Source: Gammaproteobacteria bacterium
GTDB lineage: Bacteria > Pseudomonadota > Gammaproteobacteria > SZUA-229
Length of the DNA stretch: 64,000 bases
Assembly (NCBI GenBank): GCA_029882215.1
Contig: JAOULC010000006.1
Coordinates: 25,774-89,773 of the forward strand
Direction of reading: 5' to 3'
The position numbers and the translations under genes were made by a program. Shown here in pieces: positions 1-9,389 of this stretch. Under the pieces are notes generated by a model, which was given only the letters and a program-made list of their open reading frames with translations, searched no databases and was not told the DNA's origin. The stretch's first letter is position 1, and the number at the start of each line of letters is the position of its first letter.

Positions 1-277
1 CAATTTTCATTATATTTGGTGCTTTTTTGGTGATCTCCAGCCAAAAAGCAGGTTTACCTCTAACATCCCAGTCTAATGACTGCCCAATATAAGGTTCAAG
101 CTTGGTAATGACCCCGTGCTGGATTTCAATAACAATACGGGGGTCATCTTCACCAGCCATTCCAAAGCCTACATTTGAGGTAAAGCCTGAGTCTGCTAAT
201 TGCTTAACATGATCAGCATCGGTGTTCCATAACGACTTATACTTAGCCATCCATTCTTTGGAAAAAATTTCAGCCAT
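1..277 (-). CDS. SCP2 sterol-binding-domain-like protein (3' part outside the window)
   Basis: Translating the minus strand from the ATG at 277 gives an open frame running off the left edge, so about 92 N-terminal residues are visible. It has the look of the SCP2 sterol/lipid-binding fold: an acidic GEDDPR stretch, then a beta-rich part with GQSLDWDVRGKPAFW. Members bind hydrophobic ligands in the cytosol, but the cargo of the bacterial ones is usually unknown. It is divergent from minC, with about 215 bases between the two starts. The family call rests on overall resemblance of a partial protein. Confidence 0.6.
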   Translation of the reverse strand, partial: MAEIFSKEWMAKYKSLWNTDADHVKQLADSGFTSNVGFGMAGEDDPRIVIEIQHGVITKLEPYIGQSLDWDVRGKPAFWLEITKKAPNIMKI

Positions 278-401
278 AACCTTCTCGCATCCAATACAAA
301 TAACAATGATGCATATCTTACAAACCATAGCGAGAAAATAACAGCTTAATTCAGGCTATCTGTCAAAATCAGGCGTCATTCTCAGTCGTTAGGCACAATT
401 G

Positions 402-431
402 TTTACTTAATTGCCATATTTTCAGTATACT
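402..431 (+). promoter_or_regulatory. Possible sigma-70 promoter of minCDE
   Basis: TTTACT at 402-407 and TATACT at 426-431 are 18 bases apart and lie about 60 bases before the minC ATG. The -10 box is good and the -35 box is weak. This is pattern reading only. Confidence 0.35.
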
Positions 432-491
432 CTCAACAATATAATTCTGAAATCACTCCCGCTTATTATCAATGCAAAAGAAGATGACATC

Positions 492-1178
492 ATGAGCAAT
501 GATTGCTTCCGCTTAAAAGGAAGTGTACTAACAACCTTTATTTTAGAATTACATGACGACTCTGATGAGTTTGGACAGCAACTTAAAAACAAGGTTGACG
601 CCACACCTGAATTCTTTCAGCAATCGCCGGTCATTATTGACTGCTCTAAACTAGACCCGACAACAACCGATATTAATTACTCAGATATCGTATCAGTTTG
701 TCGTGACAATGGTTTACAACCTATTGCGTTTAAGTATCACCCTGATTTAGATTTAAGCGCTGTAAAACCCACAAAACTTGCGGTGATTGAACATAACAGC
801 AAGCAAACCGATAAAGCACCTGCGGAAAACCCGCTGCTCCCTGCGAACGACCACTCACCCAAAATCATTAACAAGCCCGTCCGCTCAGGTCAGCAAATCT
901 ATGCAAAAGACCGTGACTTAATCGTTATTGGCTCAGTCAGTGGCGGAGCCGAAGTACTGGCTGATGGCAACATACATGTCTATGGTTCACTTCGTGGACG
1001 AGCTCTCGCTGGCGTCACTGGCAACCACAAGGCCCGAATTTTTTGTTCCAGCAATGAAGCTGAGCTGGTGTCTATTACCGGTCATTTTTTAGTCAGCCAC
1101 TCACACGATACCGCTACATGGAAAAAACCCGCGCAGTTTTACCTGGAAGATGATACCTTGCATGTCGTCTCACTTTAA
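492..1178 (+). CDS. minC: Septum site-determining protein MinC
   Basis: MinC blocks FtsZ ring formation away from midcell and is brought to the membrane by MinD. The ATG at 492 gives 228 residues, close to the E. coli length (231), and begins MSNDCFRLKGS like other MinC proteins; the open frame extends upstream to 411 but that part has no family likeness. The N-terminal FtsZ-acting domain covers about residues 1-100. A Pro/Asn/Lys-rich linker follows, then the C-terminal beta-helix domain from about 120 with the RSGQQIYA, GSVSGGAEVLADGNIHVYG and LRGRALAG landmarks. It is first in minC-minD-minE, 48 bases before minD. Confidence 0.95.
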   Translation: MSNDCFRLKGSVLTTFILELHDDSDEFGQQLKNKVDATPEFFQQSPVIIDCSKLDPTTTDINYSDIVSVCRDNGLQPIAFKYHPDLDLSAVKPTKLAVIEHNSKQTDKAPAENPLLPANDHSPKIINKPVRSGQQIYAKDRDLIVIGSVSGGAEVLADGNIHVYGSLRGRALAGVTGNHKARIFCSSNEAELVSITGHFLVSHSHDTATWKKPAQFYLEDDTLHVVSL

Positions 1179-1226
1179 TGAATAATTTACTTCCAATAAC
1201 TCCATTAAACACACAGGTATACAAAC

Positions 1227-2033
1227 TTGGCTAAGATTATTGTTGTCACCTCAGGTAAAGGCGGTGTTGGTAAAACAACGACCAGCGCAGCTATCGGCAC
1301 AGGACTCGCTCTGACAGGTAAAAAAACGGTAATTATAGATTTTGATGTTGGCTTACGTAATCTTGACCTGATCATGGGTTGTGAACGCCGGGTCGTCTAT
1401 GACTTTGTCAATGTGCTTAATAACGAAGCCAACCTGAGCCAGACACTTATTAAAGATAAGCGGGTTAATAACCTCTTTGTTCTGCCCGCCTCGCAAACCA
1501 GAGACAAAGACTCATTAACACTGGAAGGTGTAGAAAGAGTCTTAAATGAATTAGCCGAAACTTTTGACTATATTATCTGTGATTCACCAGCAGGTATTGA
1601 AAAAGGCGCCCAAATGGCCCTCTATTTTGCGGATGAGGCTATTATTGTTACCAATCCTGAAGTTTCTTCAGTCAGGGATTCAGACCGCATTTTGGGTATT
1701 TTACAAAGCAAGTCCAGGCACGCCGAAAATGGTGCAATGGTAAAAGAGCACTTATTAATTACACGCTACAACCCGGCCCGTGTTGCCGACGGAGAAATGT
1801 TAAGTGTGTCGGATGTAGAAGAAATTCTTGCGATACCGCTGATTGGTGTTATTCCCGAATCAGAATCTGTATTAAAAGCCTCGAATCAGGGCGTACCAGT
1901 TATCCATGATGAAGAGTCTGATGCCGGTAATGCCTATATTGATGCAGTTAAGCGGCTATTAGGAGAAGAAGTGGACTTTAGATTTTTAACTGCACCTAAA
2001 AAAGGTATTTTAAAGCGGTTGATAGGAGCATAA
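1227..2033 (+). CDS. minD: Septum site-determining ATPase MinD
   Basis: MinD is a membrane-associated ATPase that recruits MinC and oscillates with MinE. The 268 residues start [18 protein letters not shown], which carries the deviant Walker A motif (KGGVGKTT). [14 protein letters not shown], the CDSPAGIE box and the NPEVSSVRD segment are all present. The C-terminal basic, hydrophobic stretch GILKRLIG is the membrane-targeting sequence. The start is a TTG at 1227; no ATG gives a complete N-terminus. minE follows after one base, so the two are surely co-transcribed. Confidence 0.97.
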   Translation: MAKIIVVTSGKGGVGKTTTSAAIGTGLALTGKKTVIIDFDVGLRNLDLIMGCERRVVYDFVNVLNNEANLSQTLIKDKRVNNLFVLPASQTRDKDSLTLEGVERVLNELAETFDYIICDSPAGIEKGAQMALYFADEAIIVTNPEVSSVRDSDRILGILQSKSRHAENGAMVKEHLLITRYNPARVADGEMLSVSDVEEILAIPLIGVIPESESVLKASNQGVPVIHDEESDAGNAYIDAVKRLLGEEVDFRFLTAPKKGILKRLIGA

Positions 2034-2034
2034 C

Positions 2035-2283
2035 GTGAGTTTTATTGATTATTTTCGTGAAGGTAAGAATAACTCGGCATCAGTTGCAAAAGAGAGACTG
2101 AGAATTATTGTTGCTCATGAAAGAGGTCAGCGTAATCAGCCAGATTACCTGCCAGCCATGCAGCAGGAAATCATTGAAGTGATAAAGAAATACGTCAGCA
2201 TCAATGATGAAGAAATTCATGTCACACTGGATAAAACAGATGACCACTCTGTATTTGAGCTTAATGTAATACTTCCCGGCTAA
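2035..2283 (+). CDS. minE: Cell division topological specificity factor MinE
   Basis: MinE stimulates the MinD ATPase and confines MinC/MinD to the poles. The protein has 82 residues (E. coli 88). It carries the N-terminal membrane-binding segment (MSFIDYFR) and the MinD-contact helix region ([16 protein letters not shown]), followed by the dimerising topological-specificity part. The start is a GTG directly after the minD stop, within AGGAGCATAACGTG, where AGGAG serves as ribosome binding site. Confidence 0.96.
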   Translation: MSFIDYFREGKNNSASVAKERLRIIVAHERGQRNQPDYLPAMQQEIIEVIKKYVSINDEEIHVTLDKTDDHSVFELNVILPG

Positions 2284-2303
2284 TACTTTTAATGCAACAG
2301 GGA

Positions 2304-2337
2304 TCTCCTGCCCTCAGGGCGGGCTTCGCTCGAAGAG
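2304..2337. repeat. GC-rich mini-hairpin patch between minE and the MATE gene
   Basis: GCCC-TCA-GGGC is followed at once by CTTCG-CT-CGAAG, giving two tandem short stem-loops in an otherwise AT-rich gap. There is no T-run, so this is not a standard intrinsic terminator. It could be the 3' end structure of the min mRNA or a short dispersed repeat. Confidence 0.35.
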
Positions 2338-2424
2338 TCAACAATTAAATCATATTTATCATTTAGTGAGTTTCCAAGGTTATTTTCTATAGCCGGCCCA
2401 CTGATACTTTCATCCATTATCACG

Positions 2425-3705
2425 ATGGGCATGTCATTCACAGATGTCATCATGATCGGCTGGCTAGGCACAACACAACTGGCTGCCAGTGCCATCACCA
2501 GTGATTTTCATTCATTTTTCTTTTACATCGCAGCCGGTATCATTACCAGCATCTCTGTTTTCATTGCACATGCCAGAGGCAAAAAGCAGCAGAGCTCAGT
2601 CCGCTCGATTGTCCAGCAGGGTTTTTTAATCGCATTTATTTGCTCAATTCCGGCCACCTTTATTATTTACCATGCGACCTACTTTCTAGCGCTAATCGGT
2701 GTTGATGAACAAATAACACAGGCTGCCGTACCTTATGCGCATACGCTTTGTCTGGCTTTTTTCCCAATGATGCTGATGACGGTGCTACAGCAGTTTATTG
2801 CCGCACATGATAAAACGCGTGTCATCCTGCTGGTTACTCTTACCGGCTTACCACTTAATGCGCTCGGTAATTACCTGTTGTTATTTGGCAACTTTGGTTT
2901 TCCGGAATTAAAACTTGCAGGTGCCGGTATTGCCACAGCATTAACAGCCAGCTTCATGTTTTTATGTTTGTTAATTTACTGCTTGTGCAGTCGAACACTA
3001 AGAAATTACCGCTTATTTTCCTGCGTCGATTTAAAAAATAAAGAGCAGCTAAATAATATGGTTCGTACAGGTGTTCCGATTGGCATCTCTAATATTGGCG
3101 AAATGGGAGTTTTTTTGGCATCAACCATCACCATAGGGATATTTGGTGCTGAAACACTGGCTGCCCATACGATTGCTTTACGACTGGCCGGTTTGTTTTA
3201 TGCATTCCCTCTCGGGCTTTCACAAGCAGCTGCCATTCGCTGTGGTTTTTTAATCGCAAGCAAGCAATTGCAGAAATTAAAAATCGCTATCGTAACAAGC
3301 ATCATCCTTTCAATCATCACTGGCTGTATTTTTATGTTATCCATCTGGTTTTACAGTATAGAAATTGCCTCTCTGTTTTTGTCATCAACTGACAATACAC
3401 AAAGCGTTTTATTAACTGCCGCCGGATTCTTACTGGTACTGGGTATAATTCTGCCTTTTGATTCACTAGCAACTGTCGCAGCAGGCATACTGAGAGGTTT
3501 GAAAGACACCCGTATACCGATGATCTTATCGATTTTATCCTACTGGATAGTCGGGTTTAGTAGCGGTCTGATACTGGCATTTCACTACGACCTGGCAGGC
3601 ACAGGTATCTGGACAGGACTTGCATTAGGTGCTGTAGTCTTTAGTATAAGCTGCATGCTTCGTTTATATTTTCAGTGGTGGCGAAATTTCAGAATACCCG
3701 GCTAA
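2425..3705 (+). CDS. MATE-family multidrug/metabolite efflux protein
   Basis: This is an inner-membrane exporter of the multi-antimicrobial extrusion family, usually Na+ or H+ driven. From the first ATG it has 426 residues with about eleven hydrophobic helices and typical MATE segments such as DVIMIGWLGTTQLAA and GVPIGISNIGEMGVF. Family members are usually 440-470 residues, with a first helix ending shortly before this ATG. The same frame is open upstream, reading roughly SYLSFSEFPRLFSIAGPL from 2353, which looks like that missing helix. The true start therefore probably lies upstream at a non-ATG codon (for example ATT at 2344), or the 5' end is damaged. Substrate unknown. Confidence 0.8.
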   Translation: MGMSFTDVIMIGWLGTTQLAASAITSDFHSFFFYIAAGIITSISVFIAHARGKKQQSSVRSIVQQGFLIAFICSIPATFIIYHATYFLALIGVDEQITQAAVPYAHTLCLAFFPMMLMTVLQQFIAAHDKTRVILLVTLTGLPLNALGNYLLLFGNFGFPELKLAGAGIATALTASFMFLCLLIYCLCSRTLRNYRLFSCVDLKNKEQLNNMVRTGVPIGISNIGEMGVFLASTITIGIFGAETLAAHTIALRLAGLFYAFPLGLSQAAAIRCGFLIASKQLQKLKIAIVTSIILSIITGCIFMLSIWFYSIEIASLFLSSTDNTQSVLLTAAGFLLVLGIILPFDSLATVAAGILRGLKDTRIPMILSILSYWIVGFSSGLILAFHYDLAGTGIWTGLALGAVVFSISCMLRLYFQWWRNFRIPG

Positions 3706-3731
3706 TATGGATTATTTTCTAGAAAAAACCT

Positions 3732-4262
3732 CTAAAATTCATTTATATTTTGTCGCAAAGTTAAGGTGTCGCCGCGTTGCGTAAACTCAATATGTTTTAA
3801 GAATGACATGCCCAGCAAAACCACTGGTGACAGCTCTTTAGGGTTTATCATGGCTTTAACATTCATCAAACTGATTTCACCGATCGCCACTTTGCCAAGC
3901 GTCACAGCATAAGCGTTTATCCTTCCGTTGGCGGTATGCACTGTAACACGTTCTCCTTTTTCAATTCCCAGCTTTGCGGCCATATAAGCCGGAACAATCA
4001 CACCCGTTGCACCGGTATCCAGCATAAACTCAACGCGCTCACCATTAATCTCACCATCCGCCACATAATGACCCGAGCGGTTTCGCTGTAAGCTGACCTC
4101 AACCTGCATATCAGAAATACGGTGGCTTGTTACAGACTGATTAGGGTTGTTTTGCTGATCCAGAATTTTTGAAAAAAACCAGGCCAGCATAATAAAAATA
4201 AGCAGCCACATGGCCAGTAGCATACTCCAACCCATGCCTTTGTTTTGATCATCTGTTTTCAA
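3732..4262 (-). CDS. Membrane-anchored retropepsin-like aspartic protease (TIGR02281 type)
   Basis: The 176-residue protein has an N-terminal transmembrane helix (about residues 13-32, WSMLLAMWLLIFIMLAWFF). A periplasmic single-lobe aspartic protease domain follows with the catalytic motif DTGATG near residue 82 and a C-terminal LLGMSFLKH flap/hydrophobic-glycine region. This matches the clan AA family TIGR02281, which probably acts as a dimer. The physiological substrate is unknown. It converges with the MATE gene (27 bases between stops) and is divergent from the dsrC-like gene. Confidence 0.85.
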   Translation of the reverse strand: MKTDDQNKGMGWSMLLAMWLLIFIMLAWFFSKILDQQNNPNQSVTSHRISDMQVEVSLQRNRSGHYVADGEINGERVEFMLDTGATGVIVPAYMAAKLGIEKGERVTVHTANGRINAYAVTLGKVAIGEISLMNVKAMINPKELSPVVLLGMSFLKHIEFTQRGDTLTLRQNINEF

Positions 4263-4424
4263 TTTGATTAATCCTGTCAGCTATTTGATAAGCTGATTTT
4301 ATAGACGTCCGGTTTTTATTCTTAATAAAAAACTTTGATAACAATTTAAACAAAATTGGTAAATAAGTAAAACACGCTCAACTATAATAGTTTTATCTTT
4401 CAAACTCTTGTTCTGGAGATGACG

Positions 4425-4784
4425 ATGGAAACCTCAAAACAAACACATACAGAAGCCAGTGCAGCGCCAGCAAATGGTTATCTTATTGAACTCGATGACT
4501 GGACTGAAGACTTGGCACACTCACTGGCCGCAGCCGAACAAATCACTCTTACCGATGAACACATGGATGTTTTGCGATACCTGCGTAAATACTATGATAA
4601 AAATGGCCAGGGCTATCATGCCAGAACCCTGCTGAATGTAATGGAGTTTGAGTTTGGTAAATGGCAAGGTAAAAAACATTTATATGAGTTATTCCCTAAA
4701 GGACCGGTATCGCAAGGCTGCAAATTAGCCGGTATCCCCTTACCTCCCAACTGTATTGACCCTTCTTTTGGTTCAGCCCATTAG
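4425..4784 (+). CDS. TusE/DsrC-family sulfur-carrier protein
   Basis: DsrC/TusE proteins carry sulfur on C-terminal cysteines, either in tRNA 2-thiouridine synthesis (TusE) or in dissimilatory sulfur metabolism (DsrC). The protein keeps the family core LDDWTEDLA, ITLTDEHMDVLRYLRKYY and KHLYELFPKGP. It has two cysteines, GCKLAG and PPNC, separated by ten residues, the spacing of the true DsrC pair. Unusually, the last cysteine is followed by an eight-residue tail (IDPSFGSAH after the Cys) instead of being next to last. Of two possible ATGs, 4425 is chosen because GGAG at 4415-4418 is six bases upstream. No dsrAB or tusBCD lies nearby. Confidence 0.85.
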   Translation: METSKQTHTEASAAPANGYLIELDDWTEDLAHSLAAAEQITLTDEHMDVLRYLRKYYDKNGQGYHARTLLNVMEFEFGKWQGKKHLYELFPKGPVSQGCKLAGIPLPPNCIDPSFGSAH

Positions 4785-4792
4785 AAAAATCA

Positions 4793-4813
4793 CCCTCCCT
4801 GTATAAGGGAGGG
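4793..4813. terminator. Strong hairpin after the dsrC-like gene
   Basis: An eight-base perfect stem, CCCTCCCT / AGGGAGGG, with a five-base loop lies just after the stop. The plus strand has no T-run behind it, so termination is plausible but not canonical. Confidence 0.5.
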
Positions 4814-5034
4814 ATGATTGCGGAACTTTTTGTCTGCAAAAGCAAAATGACGAACAATATCACTGCAGACACCCTATTGCTTTAAATTTAGTCTATAAAT
4901 AAAACATGCAATTTTTCTAATAAACCGTTAAACTACGCGCCCCTTCAAGCTTTGACTCGAGATTTCATTGCCAAGGGCTCAAATTGGGAGCAGGCGGCTT
5001 CCTTTCGCTTTCTCCATCAATTTAGGTAAACACC

Positions 5035-6921
5035 ATGACGACTGAAACGGTCACCGCGTTTGATCAGTTAAATCTGAACGAATTTCTATTAAAAGCATTA
5101 AACGATGTTGGCTATGAAACGCCATCACCTATTCAGGCTGAAACAATCCCATTATTACTGCAAGGCAGAGATGTATTAGGCCAGGCACAAACGGGTACCG
5201 GTAAAACGGCAGCATTTGCATTGCCGATTATTTCCAATCTGGATTTAAAACAAAAAGACCCACAGGTACTGGTTCTGGCACCGACCCGCGAACTCGCAAT
5301 TCAGGTAGCAGAAGCGTTCCAGACCTATTCAAAACACATGAAAGGCTTCCATGTATTGCCTGTTTACGGTGGTGCCGATTCCCGCGCGCAGGTTCGCGCT
5401 TTAGAGCGCGGCGTCCATGTCGTTGTTGGTACACCAGGCCGTGTTATGGACCATATACGCCGCGGCAAACTAAATTTAGATAATATTAAATCGCTGGTAC
5501 TTGATGAAGCAGATGAAATGCTGCGCATGGGTTTTATTGACGATGTGGAGTGGGTACTTGATCAACTGCCAGAAAAGCGCCAGATAGCCCTGTTCTCAGC
5601 AACAATGCCATCACAAATCCGTCGCATTGCTACCAAGTACTTAAAAGACCCGGCTCAAGTTACTATCAAGATGAAAGAGCAAACGGCTTCTACCATTCGC
5701 CAGCGTTTCTGGCCTGTTAGCGGCCTGCATAAGCTAGATGCTCTGACCCGCATACTGGAAGCAGAAGAATTTGATGCCATGATTATTTTTGTGCGCACCA
5801 AAACAGCAACCACCGAATTATCTGACAAGCTCGAAGCACGCGGTTATGCAACAGCACCATTAAGCGGTGATATTCAGCAAAACCAGCGTGAGAAAACTAT
5901 CCAGAGCCTGAAAAATGGCAAACTCGATATCATTGTTGCAACCGACGTTGCAGCACGTGGCCTTGATGTGCCACGCATCAGTCACGTTGTTAACTATGAC
6001 GTACCACATGACACCGAATCTTACGTTCACCGAATTGGCCGTACCGGCCGTGCCGGTCGTGAAGGCGATGCCATTTTATTTGTAGCACCGCGTGAAAAAC
6101 GCATGCTCAGTGCGATTGAACGCGCAACAAATAAGAAAATTGAGCGCATGGAATTACCATCTACCGAGATGATTAATGACAACCGGATCGCTAAATTCAA
6201 GCAAAAGATTACCGATACACTGGCATCGGAAGGCCTGGCCATGTTCCAGCAAATGGTCGAACAATATCAGGAAGAGCATAATGTACCCGGCATAGAGATT
6301 GCCGGTGCACTGGCACTGTTATTACAAGGTGAAACCCCTTTCCTGCTATCAAACAAGCCCGCACGTAAAGTTAAAGATGACTGGGACAGTGCCGACAGTT
6401 CTCGTAGCAATAAGCGCGAGCGATCTTCCAGAGACCGTGACCGCTCACCAAGAGATAGAGACCGTAGCCCCCGGGCAGAAACACCGCCAGATGCCGGCAT
6501 GCAACGTTACCGCCTTGAAGTGGGTCACAACCATGATGTCAAGCCGGGTAATATTGTTGGCGCCATCGCCAATGAAGGCAATATCGACAGCAAATATATC
6601 GGCCGGATTAATATCGGTGATGACTTCAGCACAGTAGATTTACCGGATGATTTATCAAGAGATGTTATCGTTACCTTACGCAAAGCCCGTGTTGCCGGCA
6701 GACCGCTGAATATTTCACCTGAAGGTCAGGTGAAAAGAGATGATAAAGAAGGCAGCCCGGCAAAGGGTGACAGCCGGAAAAAACGCACCATTGAGCGCAG
6801 CAATGAAAAAGGCAAGCTGAAATTGAAAGCCAAAGGTGATGCGGATAAGTCTAAAAAGAAAGTGAAGAAAAAGGTACGCACTAACAGACCAGCACCACGT
6901 CCAGGCAACAAAAAAGATTAA
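5035..6921 (+). CDS. deaD: DEAD-box ATP-dependent RNA helicase DeaD/CsdA
   Basis: This cytosolic RNA helicase acts in ribosome assembly and mRNA turnover, especially in the cold. The 628 residues match E. coli DeaD (629). They include the Q motif, Walker A (AQTGTGKT), PTRELA, TPGRV, DEAD, SAT, ARGLD and HRIGRTGR in order. A DbpA-like RNA-binding domain follows at about 480-560 (YRLEVGHNHDVKPGNIVGAIANE region), with an Arg/Asp/Ser-rich linker before it (RDRDRSPRDRDRSPR) and a Lys-rich tail after it. The 250-base leader is long, as is usual for cold-inducible deaD genes, but I saw no clear cold-shock box. Confidence 0.95.
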   Translation: MTTETVTAFDQLNLNEFLLKALNDVGYETPSPIQAETIPLLLQGRDVLGQAQTGTGKTAAFALPIISNLDLKQKDPQVLVLAPTRELAIQVAEAFQTYSKHMKGFHVLPVYGGADSRAQVRALERGVHVVVGTPGRVMDHIRRGKLNLDNIKSLVLDEADEMLRMGFIDDVEWVLDQLPEKRQIALFSATMPSQIRRIATKYLKDPAQVTIKMKEQTASTIRQRFWPVSGLHKLDALTRILEAEEFDAMIIFVRTKTATTELSDKLEARGYATAPLSGDIQQNQREKTIQSLKNGKLDIIVATDVAARGLDVPRISHVVNYDVPHDTESYVHRIGRTGRAGREGDAILFVAPREKRMLSAIERATNKKIERMELPSTEMINDNRIAKFKQKITDTLASEGLAMFQQMVEQYQEEHNVPGIEIAGALALLLQGETPFLLSNKPARKVKDDWDSADSSRSNKRERSSRDRDRSPRDRDRSPRAETPPDAGMQRYRLEVGHNHDVKPGNIVGAIANEGNIDSKYIGRINIGDDFSTVDLPDDLSRDVIVTLRKARVAGRPLNISPEGQVKRDDKEGSPAKGDSRKKRTIERSNEKGKLKLKAKGDADKSKKKVKKKVRTNRPAPRPGNKKD

Positions 6922-6988
6922 TACATCAGCGCTTCTCGGTCATGTGAAAGTATTCTCATGACTGGTTTTCCTCTGCAAAATCTGACAC

Positions 6989-7026
6989 AAAAAAAGCCAG
7001 CTAATTAATAATTAGCTGGCTTTTTT
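6989..7026. terminator. Bidirectional terminator between deaD and glcB
   Basis: Stem GCCAGCTAAT (6996-7005) / ATTAGCTGGC (7011-7020) with a five-base loop, preceded by an A-run and followed by TTTTTT. It serves both convergent genes. Confidence 0.9.
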
Positions 7027-7068
7027 AATTACTTGGCGGCAAACCTTCAGGTTCACGCCAGACTGATA

Positions 7069-9249
7069 TTAATAATCCCCTTTCAATGCCGCTTTTAACT
7101 GCTTTCTGCGGCGATGCAAAGTCGGCTCGGTATAACCGTTCGGTACACGTCTACCATGGAAGATCATATCCTGAGCAGTTTGAAACGCCAGACTGATATA
7201 ATGTGGCCCCATAGAAATATAGTTAGGCACACCAATATTCTGCCGGTCAACAAACTCTGCCATACGCTTTAGCGATACCATTACCTGCTTTTCACTAACC
7301 ACTCCATGATATAGCCAGTTAGCAATATGCTGACTGGAAATACGCAATGTAGCCCGGTCTTCCATCAGACCAATATCATTTATATCAGGCACTTTAGAAG
7401 CACCCATTCCCTGATCTATCCAGCGCACAACATAACCCAGTAAACCCTGCATATTATTATCCAGTTCCTGCTGAATTTCCTCTGCACTCCAGTTAACGGA
7501 TGTGGCCAGCGGAATTGTAAGCAAGTCATCAATGCTTGCTCGCTCACGCTGCATAATTTCTTTTTGTTTATCCGCCACACAAACCTGATGATAATGAATA
7601 GCATGCAATGTCGCAGCCGTCGGTGAAGGCACCCATGCTGTGTTGGCACCGGCTTCGGGGTGAATGCGTTTTTTCTCCATCATTTCACTCATCAGATCCG
7701 GCATAGTCCACATACCTTTACCAATTTGTGCCTTGCCTGCCAGACCACATGCCAGACCAATATCGACATTCCAGTTTTCATAGGCTTTTAACCAGGGTTC
7801 AGCCTTCATGTCATCTTTACGCACCATAGCACCCGCTTCCATCGAGGTGTGTATTTCATCACCGGTGCGATCGAGGAAACCGGTATTAATAAAAATGACA
7901 CGTTCACTGGCCGCGCGTATACACTCTTTTAAGTTGAGTGTGGTACGGCGTTCTTCATCCATAATGCCGACTTTAATTGTGTTTCTCTCCAGACCAAATG
8001 CATTTTCAATTTTTTCAAAAAGGCTGACGGTGAATGCCACTTCTTCCGGCCCGTGCATTTTTGGTTTAACAATATAAATATTTCCTTTACGACTGTTTTG
8101 ATAAGGACTGTTTTGTTTCAGGTCATGTAATGCACAGTAACTGGTTATAAAACTATCCAGCAAGCCCTCATGGATTTCAACACCTTTAGCATCCAGTACA
8201 GCACCGGTCGTCATCAGGTGACCCACGTTTCTTATTAACATCAGACTACGCGCAGGCACTTCAAAGAAACTACCGTCAGCCGATAAATAACGGCGGTTAG
8301 GTTGCAACGAACGCTTGACCTGTGTGCCCTTTTTATTAAAAGAAACCGACAGGTCTCCTTTCATTAATCCAAGCCAGTTACGATAGACTTTTACTTTATC
8401 AGAGGCATCAACAGCGGCAACAGAATCTTCACAGTCCATGATGGTTGAAATTGCTGACTCTAAATAAATATCACGAATTCCGGTAGGGTGAAGTTCATGG
8501 ATCGGATGATCGGTATTGAAATGAATTTCAATGTAAAGATTATTATTACTTAATAGTAGCGATGAAATTTTACCGTCAGTTTCCTGATAGCCTTTAAATT
8601 GTTCAGGATTTTTCAGCCCGGTACGCTGTCCACTGGACAAGGTAACAGACAACTGGCCATCTTTCATTTTATAAGCGATGGCATCAATATAACTGCCATC
8701 CTGTAACGGTGCCGCTTCATCCAGGAAGGCTTTCGCATAGGCAATGACTTTTGCACCACGAACCGGATTAAAGTTTGCACCTTTATGGGCACCGTTATCT
8801 TCTGCTATAACATCGGTGCCATATAAAGCATCAAATAAACTTCCCCAGCGGGCATTAGCCGCATTTAGTGCATAACGTGCATTACTAACCGGTACGACTA
8901 ACTGCGGGCCAGCTATATTGGCAATTTCTTCGTCTATATTATCTGTGGTGATAGAAAAATCATCACCCTCTTCCAGCAAATAACCGATTTCTTTCAGATA
9001 GGCCTTGTAAGCAGCGTAATCAATATTTTCATTCTTATGCTCAAGATGCCATGCATCTATTCTGGCCTGCAGCTCATCCCGACGAGCCAGCAACGCGCGG
9101 TTTTTTGTGCTCATTTCAGTCAGTATTTGTGCGAAGCTATGCCACGCATCATCACATTGAATACCTGTTCCCGGTGAAATCTCGTTTTTTACAAGATCAT
9201 AAAGTGGTTTAGCAATTTGCAATCCTGCAATATTGACGAGTTCAGTCAT
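7069..9249 (-). CDS. glcB: Malate synthase G
   Basis: The enzyme condenses glyoxylate with acetyl-CoA to malate in the cytosol. Its 726 residues are the usual length for isoform G (about 723). The family segments are present: [15 protein letters not shown], the [15 protein letters not shown] active-site stretch, [19 protein letters not shown], and [13 protein letters not shown]. No isocitrate lyase or glycolate oxidase gene is in view. Here the enzyme heads a block with a hydratase-like gene and lutABC across an intergenic region, which suggests that it drains two-carbon units from a substrate handled by this island. Confidence 0.96.
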   Translation of the reverse strand: MTELVNIAGLQIAKPLYDLVKNEISPGTGIQCDDAWHSFAQILTEMSTKNRALLARRDELQARIDAWHLEHKNENIDYAAYKAYLKEIGYLLEEGDDFSITTDNIDEEIANIAGPQLVVPVSNARYALNAANARWGSLFDALYGTDVIAEDNGAHKGANFNPVRGAKVIAYAKAFLDEAAPLQDGSYIDAIAYKMKDGQLSVTLSSGQRTGLKNPEQFKGYQETDGKISSLLLSNNNLYIEIHFNTDHPIHELHPTGIRDIYLESAISTIMDCEDSVAAVDASDKVKVYRNWLGLMKGDLSVSFNKKGTQVKRSLQPNRRYLSADGSFFEVPARSLMLIRNVGHLMTTGAVLDAKGVEIHEGLLDSFITSYCALHDLKQNSPYQNSRKGNIYIVKPKMHGPEEVAFTVSLFEKIENAFGLERNTIKVGIMDEERRTTLNLKECIRAASERVIFINTGFLDRTGDEIHTSMEAGAMVRKDDMKAEPWLKAYENWNVDIGLACGLAGKAQIGKGMWTMPDLMSEMMEKKRIHPEAGANTAWVPSPTAATLHAIHYHQVCVADKQKEIMQRERASIDDLLTIPLATSVNWSAEEIQQELDNNMQGLLGYVVRWIDQGMGASKVPDINDIGLMEDRATLRISSQHIANWLYHGVVSEKQVMVSLKRMAEFVDRQNIGVPNYISMGPHYISLAFQTAQDMIFHGRRVPNGYTEPTLHRRRKQLKAALKGDY

Positions 9250-9389
9250 TATCGTTATCTCTATAAAATACTTGATCGGTTAAAGATCACTTATGAAATG
9301 AAGCTTTTACTATTAATTAAATAGCAAGAGCTTCAACTTAAATATAAGTATAACAAATTAGTGGATAAATAAAACTTATTCGCTATATT

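Noticed and set aside
411..491. 27 extra N-terminal codons for MinC
   Set aside because: They include the presumed -10 box and have no MinC likeness; the ATG at 492 fits the family.
4793..4813. Riboswitch or cold-shock element of deaD
   Set aside because: The hairpin sits at the dsrC-like stop, more than 200 bases before deaD, and has no wider conserved structure I can see.
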